Positions 56,668 through 64,000 of a DNA stretch of 64,000 nt are shown here, piece after piece (the first letter of the stretch is position 1; each line of letters begins with the position of its first letter). The position numbers and the translations under genes are program-made. Below the pieces are notes generated by a model. It did no database searches, was not told the origin of the DNA, and saw only the letters and a list, made by a program, of their open reading frames with translations. The DNA is from Solanum dulcamara (Eukaryota; Streptophyta; Magnoliopsida; Solanales; Solanaceae): assembly GCF_947179165.1 (NCBI RefSeq), contig NC_077239.1, positions 68,711,134 to 68,775,133 of the forward strand. Direction: 5' to 3'.

Positions 56668-59600
56668 TGTTACACCCCACACCTTTTAAACTCAGAATGT
56701 CTCATAAGTTCCTTGGACATTACCATATGAACCGGATATGCTACGACACTATCAAATGACTCCAACGAAGGGAGGATGTGATACCCCATGGTAGAGAAGG
56801 TTGGAAGGGGAATCATAAGAGTCCGGAAGGAATAGGAGGCCAAGTAACGAGTCATAGGACTCGACTTATCTACGTAAGCTGCTAATTTAGAAATGTTACA
56901 TATGTGAGTTACTTGATTACATACCAAGCTTACGTAGCAAGGGTTTCATAGTCTCTTAAAGTGAGACGAGATTACGAACGAGATTACGAACCCACGAGGA
57001 AGGGAAAAAAAATTCGTGGGGCAGCCAATGGGAGGGTGACACGTGGCAGCACCTGAGCAGGCAGGTGACCCACCTGCTTGGGGTCAAGTAGGTGACCCAC
57101 CAGCTTGGGGGAGGTAGCCCCCACTGCCACGTGGAAGCACCCCATTGGCCGCATGTTGAGGTGGCCCAATAAGGGGCTGACACGTGTCACCCTTAGGGGG
57201 CTGACACGTGTCACCTCATATATATATGTATATATGCTTCTTAAGCTGTTCATTATCCAGAAACAGCAGCTAACATAGAAAAAAAAACGTGAGAAGAGGC
57301 AGCCATGGTTGGAGAAAGTTTAAGGTAAGTTCCTTAATTTTCTTCCGTGAATTAATTAGCTACGGTGTTCCTTAAGCACGTGGAGATGTATATATGCATA
57401 TATATATATATATATATATATATTATGATGACTAAGAAGTCATTTCTTCAGCTGTACACTTGGGAAAAATTGGACAGAAACGTGAGAGGAAAAAGGTGAA
57501 GAACCAAAAGGAACAAGGCAGCAACGTTTTTGAAGAATTAAAGGTGAGTTTTTCAATTTTCCTCCGTGAATTAATTATCTACAATGTTTTTCAACCATGT
57601 GGGGGTGTATACATGTGTCTTAGGATGCCTAAGGAACCATGGTTGCAGTTTACACTTGGAAAGAAATAAGAGAAAGTTGAAGGAGAAAACGTTAAGAAAT
57701 AATTAACCAACCCGTTTTTGGAAGGGACTGTTGTTAGTAATATGGGTATAACTTCGTGTGTACAATTTCGTTTCGAATGATTTAATATGTTTTGGAAAGG
57801 TATTTCAGAGGCCGATAACTTTTGTTCAGACTCTAAAATCCAGTTTTACTTGTAGCAGCTCGAAAAAGGGTGATGACGTATAGAGGAGGTACTGCCCAGA
57901 TTTGGTTTTGGAAATCCTACACGGACAGCTGTGAGTATTTTGGTCATATCTTTTTGTACAAAATTGATGTAGGGATGATTCGAAATTGTTTGCGACCCTA
58001 AGACACATGTCTATAACTTTCATGAAGGACGTAAATCCTGTTTCCCTCCATTACCCCTTCGAAACGAAGCGACAAGGTGAAACAGTAAACTGTCCAGATT
58101 TCACATTTTGGATAGTTTTGGCGAGTTTGACAAGTTTAACGTAAGGTAAGGTTTCTTCTTTAAATTTGAGATTTATGTGTTCTGATGGAGAATGTTACAC
58201 TCCCTATTGGTGGCTGGAAATATGAAAATGGCTTAGAAATACTTGGCGTTCGGAATAAACTAAAGTGTAGTCGTTATAGTCGAATTGTCGTCAAGGTAAG
58301 GCGTTGTTCTTGTGAGTTGCTGCTGCAGGGGTGTGGTGTCTTGTTGCAGGGCCTACATATGTTCTAATATGGGTTAGGGTGCTTCTGGTTGAGTCCACAT
58401 GACCCCCCGTTGCGTATAATTAAAGGCGTTGTAAAATAAAGACTAGACACCCTATTTGATATCATCTTTTTGAATAAGTCGTTTGGAGTTTATGTTGTAT
58501 ATTGTTAGTATGAATTGCTGCAGGTTGTTGTTGTTGGTTGGCTGTAGGTCTTAGGGACCTAATTGGAAATTTGGATAGGGCACATTATAGGGGAGGTGCT
58601 GCCCAATTTTCGTTAACGCCTTAACAAACTAAAGGACTAGCCGAGGAGACAACTAAGGAAATAGATTCCATTAACATTAAGGCGTAACCTCAGATGCTGA
58701 AAAGTTAAGAGTAGTTGATATTCGTATTACTTTATATTGAATAGGTTCAGAAGACGACGAGGCGAGCAGGATAAAGGGTAACTCCCAAGAGGTATGTAAA
58801 GCTTTCTTGTGGCATGTTTTGGTATAAGCACGTACAATTATCTTTCTTTCCTTTTGGCAAGTTTTAGCCTTAAGTGAATTGTATGTGGAATGTGGGAATA
58901 ATTCCATTCCCGGAACTCCAGGTATGCCCCATAATCCCTAACTACAGTTAAGTGTTAACGCCCCTACAAGGATTGAGTATTACCTGTTAAGACTTCTACG
59001 TGCTAAAAGAATAGTGTATGGGAAACTATCTTTCCCTTCTCTTGATATGTATTTGGTACGAAAGTGAGATTTGAATGCCATAGTGGCTCACCGAGCCCTA
59101 TAATGGGTCGGGTATGAAATATGTGTATGAAGGTCATCTGAAACAAAGTACAGACTACATAAAGCTTATTCTCTTTCTTCTTTTGGGCATGCCTTTGTCT
59201 TAGTTGTAAGTTAAATATGATCTGAGCTCTAGGGTAACTCTATTCTCAAACATCTCTTATTTACTTCTGAATATTGAACTCCTACAGTAGTCGAACTATT
59301 TCCCTGGAAACTATTATATGCTATAGAGATAACAAATATACAAGCTCCAAGTCTTACAGACTATATGTTAACAAATGTTTCTGGTTCCATAAGCGATTTG
59401 GATTTACTTTAGTACGTGTCTAAGGACCCCGAAACACTAGCTAGTATAGGCCCTAATGGCATTTAAAGGGCATTTAAGGTGATTACATTACAATCCTGAT
59501 TCTCAGACAATAGCTAAATTTTCTTCTACGGTTGAGTCCTCGATAATGATTTAAATTGCATATAGTTACTCACTACTCTACTCGTGTATATTGTAACATT

Positions 59601-60457
59601 TCTTTCCCTGAGTCCCGGGCCAGGATATGTTCTCGTGCACAGTTCACTGCATTATTCACTGAGTCCCTCAATAGAGGGCCAGGATACGTGTATAAATATA
59701 TGATGATGTGTGATAATAAGGTGGTGATGGCACTGGGGCCATGATGGTTTTACAGAGATGATTTTACAGAGATGATTCACCGGACCCCCGAAAGGGCCGG
59801 CTATATGATATGACTCAAACATGCATGTTTTTGTAATTCACAAAGTACAGGTACAGGTTTCTGAATTGATATCTTATCCCCTGTTTCTATATCTCAGATA
59901 TGTTTCCAGTTGTATTATATTATGTTTTACATACTCAGTACACATATCGTACTGACCCCCTTTCTCGGGGGCTGCGTTCATGCCCGCAGGTACAGATACA
60001 AATTTTGGGAGTCCGTCAGCTTAGGATTCCATGCAGCTCAGCTGGAAGAGGCTCCATTGTATCGGAGCCTAGTTTTTGATACTGTCCACGGATGTATAGA
60101 AATTGTTTTATCCATTCAGGGGTACGGCGGGGGCCCTGTCCCGCCATATGTTGTCATTTATATGTTTAGAGGTCTGCAGACATGTATATGTGGGTTGTGT
60201 ATGTCAGTTTGATTAAGATGGGTCTACATGATATATGATATATGTTATTATGTTATGGCAGCCTTGTCGGCTTGCGTGCCCTGTCATGTTGTGATACAAA
60301 CGAAAAGGGCTACAGTTTATGAAAATGTTATCGCCTAGTGGGGCTCTGTTACATGATATTGTCTTATTCACGATTCAATGTGACCTCAGCTAATAGATAT
60401 GTGTACGGGGGGTCCAGATCGGACCCCAGTCGCGGCCTACGGGGTTGGATCGTGACA
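56668..60457 (+). mobile_element. Complete 3' LTR of the family B element, 3790 bp
   Basis: From TGTTACACCCCACACC to GGATCGTGACA. A TATA stretch is at 57218-57233. The second half (58900-60457) carries GTACTGACCCCC and GCCCGCAGGTACAG (59948-59998) and repeats in forward sense the landmarks of the inverted solo LTR at 49078 (for example GGGCCCTGTCCCGCCATATG at 60131-60150 against 49503-49522). Confidence 0.92.
57038..57233 (+). promoter_or_regulatory. LTR promoter with ACGTG array and TATA box
   Basis: Upstream to downstream: GACACGTGGC at 57038-57047, GCCACGTGG at 57126-57134, TGACACGTGTCA at 57178-57189, TGACACGTGTCA at 57202-57213, then CATATATATATG from 57216. CACGTG is the G-box core, and ACACGTGGC is the ABRE form bound by plant bZIP factors. 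The two 12-bp palindromes are identical and 24 bp apart. Response to abscisic acid, light or stress is inference from the motifs. Confidence 0.7.
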
Positions 60458-60462
60458 GGATA

Positions 60463-61039
60463 TCATCACCAATCATTAGCCATAATTACCCCATAGTAAC
60501 CATTAGTGCTTATTGATAGTAACTAATAGAACAACACTTAACTGAAATAAAAACAAGTCATCATCATTACCCTAGTTCCTCGTGCCTGCCACTTTTTTCT
60601 ATTTCCAACCCATATCAATTTACTCCACTCTTCTCTCTTCTATTTTAACCAAATAATCTGTTCGTGTAATAATTAACTGTAGGCATACAAAAAAAATAGT
60701 GCACAACTAAAAGAATTTCTCACCTAAAAACTCGATATCTCTTCTTTTTGTTTTGTGTTCACGCTAAGCCGCCCACGACCTTTTCTTTTCTCAAACTCTT
60801 AGGTATAAAAAGAAAAAGACAACCCCAATAATTTATTTTAATAAGTACGTAGCAAGTGGTATAGGATATTAAATAAATTACCACTTTAGCCCATTAATTA
60901 AATAAGTGATCTAAATTCACCCTTCAATTAAATAACAATAGTTATCGAATAGTTCAAAATACCCATTAAAAATTTACGGAATGAGTCTTTTATGAAATAA
61001 AAAGTTCTAGTTCTCAAAACGACCTAATGGGTCGTTACA
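60463..61039 (-). mobile_element. 5' LTR of the family C element, second part on the plus strand
   Basis: It continues the LTR from 55108 and parallels 44300-44962. It lacks about 90 bp present in the other LTR (44380-44465, including the TA run). It ends GGGTCGTTACA, the promoter-side end in element sense. Confidence 0.92.
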
Positions 61040-61044
61040 TCTTA

Positions 61045-61201
61045 CCACGGAATGTTTGTGTATACCCTACGTCTCTAGACCTCATTTGTAGGATTAAATT
61101 GACTATGTTATAATTATTTAATTTATATATGTCAACTAAAAAATATAAGGTCTCTCCATAAAATTTGACTTTAGGCTCCCAAACTTATTGAGACAGCTCT
61201 G
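61045..61201. mobile_element. Non-autonomous hAT element, right part
   Basis: It continues the hAT element from 42709 and ends TATTGAGACAGCTCTG, followed by the second ATAACAGT at 61202-61209. Together with 42132-42709 it gives an element of about 735 bp. Confidence 0.82.
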
Positions 61202-61209
61202 ATAACAGT

Positions 61210-63160
61210 CATCATTATAGAAACTTGATGTGTTAATGTATCAAATAGGTAGTATAATAAAATATATATATATATATATATATAGATACATTTTTCTTAA
61301 GAATACAATAATACAATGTATATATAAATACCTCTGCTATTAAACAGAAATTTGATACATTGTGCAACCCAACAAAGAAAAAAATAGAGCATAACACAAA
61401 AATCTCAAAATAATATCCAAATGTATTCAAATATACCAAAATCACTGATCAAATCGTGCAAGATAATCTTGATTCGGATGAAAATATGGAAAAAAATTTA
61501 TAAAAAAATTATGAAAGGGATATTCATGAAAGAGAAACCTTGAATATGGTAAAAGATGGGAAAATGATAAAAATGGGTTTTTTAAAAAAAAAATATGAAA
61601 TAGGGATATTCGTGAAAGAAAAACCTTGAATATGGTAAAAGATGGGACGATGGCAAAAATGGGGAACTGTGCACGTGCCGCGTGTAATTGATTAGCTTGC
61701 ATTAAATGTGTTGCAATTAAAATTTTATTTAATTACGTATAAACATAAAAAAATTATTATTTGTAAATAATTAACTTTCTATTTTATATTTAATTATATC
61801 CATATAATATAAAAAATATAAATTGTAGCTATTTATATTAAATATATAATGATGTTTGTTATATTCTATAGATTTTCCTTTTTTGGGCTTTCAATTGTCT
61901 TTAACCTTGTTCTTCATCCTTTAAATATCCACATAAATAAATGGAAAACCCAAGAGATTTATTATCAATCAAGAATTTGTATAGATTCTTTGATTGATGA
62001 TGCACGTCCATATCAGATATGTTTGTGCTATATTTTCTTCCTTTCTTGGAATGATTTTCTACCTTGTACAGAGGACTTCTTCTTGGCTGGTGCGATCGGT
62101 GAAGGATAAAACTTTTTTCCTTTCTTGATTGTTGTTGTGCTGCTGTCCTTGATGGATCAGAATTCGCCGTGATTCTTGGAGTGATATTTCTTTTCCTCCT
62201 TTCTTATTGTCTTGATTTGCATTAGTATCTTTAATCAATGATATGTAATATCTTCTTTTTCATTGCTATTCCTTGATCAGTGACTGATTTTCATATATCT
62301 TCTTTCATGTGCAGTATCTTTCTTTCTTTTTTGATTTCCTGCAAAAGTAATACATTATCAAAACAAATTAGTGCGAATACATATCAGCCTTTGGCCTTAC
62401 ATCTTTTTATCTAAACACAACCTGTAGATCGATAAGCATATTAGCTTGGTGATGATTTTGTATATACTCTGACGGTGTTAATTTTTTATTTTTTTTACAT
62501 AAGTATATATATATGTATACATTTTATGTCTATTAACATATAATCTACCTTATTTTGTATGTTATCAATTATATTTTTAAAAAGTTACATATAATTAACT
62601 TTTAATTAATGATTTAAATATAAAATCATTTTACAACACCTACTAATGATGAAACCTAATAAAGTCGCAATTTTCCCAAAATCTAATTAATGACTACGTC
62701 AAGGTCATTTGAATTTCTTGAGTCAACAGACCTTTGACTTTTTCTATGTCTTAAAACAAACTATTCAAAGTCAAAACCAACAGAATAGTGCCGTGGAAAG
62801 TCAAGATCACATTTCCCTGTTTTTTCCGCCTGCAATCAAGTACACTCCCTCCATCCAATTTATTTATGTAACATTATTTAACTTAACATAAAATTTAAGA
62901 GGATTAAGAACTTTTAGAATTTATGATCTAAAAATAAAAGTTTAAATATTGATATGGTTATAAATTACTTTTTTATTAAAAAATAAAAATCATATTTTTA
63001 CTAAAAAAGAAAAAATGTCATATATATTGAAATAGAACAATTAAAAAAATGAAGGAAAGCATAGATTGCCCATTCATTTAACAATCTCCTTAAACATGCA
63101 TATGCAAAAGCTAAATAACTCAAAAACAGGTCTAATTAATACTTAGACGTTCATAGCTAG
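61210..63160. other. AT-rich intergenic DNA upstream of nothing recognisable, downstream flank of the ERF gene
   Basis: No supported gene. TA run at 61262-61283. A twice-repeated block of about 45 bp (GGGATATTCATGAAAGAGAA, CCTTGAATATGGTAAAAGAT) stands at 61517-61560 and 61604-61648. A Stowaway-like element lies at 62841-63060. The stretch 61990-62340 is less AT-rich and could hold exon debris on the minus strand, but I do not recognise it. Confidence 0.5.
62841..63060. mobile_element. Stowaway-like MITE, decayed
   Basis: CACTCCCTCCATCCAATTTATTTATG at the left follows TA and has the CTCCCTCC terminal form of Stowaway (Tc1/Mariner) MITEs of plants. The right end, near AATAGAACAATTAAAAAAATGAAGGA, is only loosely complementary. 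The internal AT content and length of about 220 bp fit. Confidence 0.5.
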
Positions 63161-63586
63161 CTACTTATAGTGGGATTTGTCAGATGTAAAACCAAGAAGG
63201 TCCTCCAATAACTTATCATCTAAGTACTCAAATTCAATCACTTCTTTCACTTCATTCCCATTGTGAACTGAGGAATAAGACATTGATGAAGATGAAGAAG
63301 AAGACGAAGACAAAGAAGGTTGTTGATCAGAAGAGAAAGACGGATACTCATGAGGAAAATTAAGAACTGCAAAACGTCCTCTCATTTCAAACGCAGCTTT
63401 ATCATAAGCTCTTGCAGCTTCCTCCGCAGTAGCATAAGTTCCTAGCCATACCCTCACTCCATTTTTATTAGTATCTCTTATTTCCGCCGCGTACTTTCCC
63501 CATGGCCTCTTTCTCACTCCTCTGTATCTTACTTCTTCTACACATGATTCCTTGTTCCTAATATTGGAATTATTATCTACATCCAT
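63161..63586 (-). CDS. ERF: ERF transcription factor, group IXc, with EDLL motif (141 aa)
   Basis: A complete single-exon frame, ATG at 63586-63584, TGA-type stop at 63161. Residues 20-79 form one AP2/ERF DNA-binding domain: [53 protein letters not shown]. Ala33 and Asp38 are the two residues that mark the ERF subfamily and its GCC-box preference, as opposed to DREB. A serine run (93-101) links it to [18 protein letters not shown] (116-133), the EDLL activation motif of group IXc (ERF1/ERF95-98 type). These are small nuclear activators in ethylene and jasmonate defence signalling. Length and domain order are normal, no faults are visible, and a TATA box stands about 65 bp upstream. The exact orthologue cannot be named from sequence alone. 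Confidence 0.95.
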   Translation of the reverse strand: MDVDNNSNIRNKESCVEEVRYRGVRKRPWGKYAAEIRDTNKNGVRVWLGTYATAEEAARAYDKAAFEMRGRFAVLNFPHEYPSFSSDQQPSLSSSSSSSSSMSYSSVHNGNEVKEVIEFEYLDDKLLEDLLGFTSDKSHYK

Positions 63587-63648
63587 ATTGTTTTATTGAA
63601 TGTTTGTGCTTAATTTGAATATATGTTAAAATTAATTAATATACTGCG

Positions 63649-63658
63649 CTATTTATAC
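63649..63658 (-). promoter_or_regulatory. TATA box of the ERF gene
   Basis: The minus strand reads GTATAAATAG at 63658-63649, about 65 bp before the ATG, which leaves room for a short 5' UTR. A W-box-like TTGACTTTTT (WRKY site core TTGAC) occurs at about 63768-63759. Confidence 0.7.
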
Positions 63659-64000
63659 TAGAGGGAACGTACGGAAAACAAAAAACGTTCAAGAATATAC
63701 ATTAGAATCTTTAATGGGTGTACTATAGTAAATGTTTCTTTTTTCAGATGGCTATCAAAAAGTCAAACTTTAGGGAATTTACTCAAATCAAGACGCAGCC
63801 CTTCCTACTTTTCTTTACTATCCAATATTGAAATACAATGTACAATAATTTGTCGATTAATTAGAATCTATAGAGATGTTAATTAATTAATAAGTTGCTA
63901 GATATCAAGATGGTCCCTAGCTAGAGGTGATGTCCATAGGAATGACGTCCTTGAAGTGGTCACGTTAAATACGTACTGAGTTAAAGGTTGAGTATAATTT
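63659..64000 (-). promoter_or_regulatory. Upstream region of the ERF gene
   Basis: No gene. Contains the W-box-like site and a CACGTTA near 63961. The stretch from 63735 to about 63985 has a related copy at 40870-41165. Confidence 0.5.

Larger units (their letters stand above)
55109..60457 (+). mobile_element. Young Gypsy family B deletion derivative, 5349 bp
   Basis: It starts TGTTACACCCCAC and ends GGTTGGATCGTGACA, with GGATA at 55104-55108 and 60458-60462. It consists of the first 550 or so bases of the 5' LTR, about 1 kb of internal non-coding sequence, a polypurine tract, and a full 3' LTR. The primer-binding site, gag and pol are absent. It cannot move on its own. It could have been mobilised in this form or deleted after insertion. 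Confidence 0.92.
42710..61039 (-). mobile_element. Full-length Ty3/Gypsy chromovirus (family C) with three nested insertions
   Basis: Both ends are exact: TGTCACGACCC at 42710 and GGGTCGTTACA at 61039, with the 5-bp target duplication TCTTA at 42705-42709 and 61040-61044. In minus-strand order: 5' LTR (61039 to 53487, itself split), primer-binding site, gag, protease, reverse transcriptase, RNase H, integrase with chromodomain, 3' LTR (44962-42710). It sits inside the hAT element. Nested guests: a MITE at 47635-48094, a solo LTR at 49078-51970 and a family B element at 55109-60457. All coding parts carry stops or frameshifts. Confidence 0.95.

Noticed and set aside
56324..56689. 121-codon frame in the family B internal region
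   Set aside because: No domain resemblance; it runs through the hairpin and polypurine tract into the LTR.
61980..62340. Possible exons on the minus strand with Lys/Ser-rich translation
   Set aside because: Short, no recognised family, no convincing splice pattern; kept only as a remark in the intergenic entry.

Overview
The window is nuclear DNA from a plant, almost certainly a member of the Solanaceae and probably Solanum. The evidence is a plant ERF transcription factor, relics of two plant housekeeping genes with introns, two tRNA-derived SINEs of the types known from tobacco, tomato and potato, an RTE LINE tail repeated three times, and long Ty3/Gypsy LTRs beginning TGTAACACCCC or TGTTACACCCC. 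There is no operon structure and no bacterial gene. More than two thirds of the window is transposable element sequence. Only one gene looks intact: a group IXc ERF at 63161-63586 (minus).

Layout. 1-1209: edge of an unknown gene, then AT-rich DNA. 1210-17200: LTRs nested in LTRs, including two solo LTRs with readable 5-bp target duplications (2153-5418, 10268-13660), a 1.2-kb tandem duplication and a 94-bp LINE tail. 17201-20654: AT-rich, no gene. 20671-21742: 5'-truncated RTE LINE with a 16-bp target duplication. 21887-30463: three LTRs of one Gypsy family, each cut by the next, ending in an almost open gag. 30464-35335: a relic of the TYW3 exon of a tRNA wybutosine protein, a five-exon relic of VPS33, and two SINEs. 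35640-40199: a broken Copia element (minus) with its 5' LTR but no recognisable 3' LTR. 40354-41264: a pararetrovirus-like fragment, a stretch resembling the ERF upstream region, and a long (TA)n. 42132-61201: a nested stack. 61210-64000: AT-rich DNA, a Stowaway-like MITE and the ERF gene.

The most informative part is 42124-61209. A small hAT element (8-bp duplication ATAACAGT) was split by a full-length chromodomain Gypsy element (5-bp duplication TCTTA). That element was hit three more times: a 460-bp Mutator-like MITE in reverse transcriptase (9-bp duplication), a solo LTR near the gag/protease junction (GAAGG), and a young deletion derivative of another Gypsy family inside its 5' LTR (GGATA). 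All the duplications can be read, so the order of events is nearly fixed.

I found no clearly new multi-gene system. The observations best worth checking are the paired palindromic G-boxes next to the TATA box in the young LTR family, the GC-rich modules in another LTR family, the inverted nested LTRs that could make double-stranded RNA, the neighbouring gene relics, and the ERF-upstream-like segment 23 kb from the ERF. Coordinates of old, decayed LTR boundaries are approximate and marked as such.
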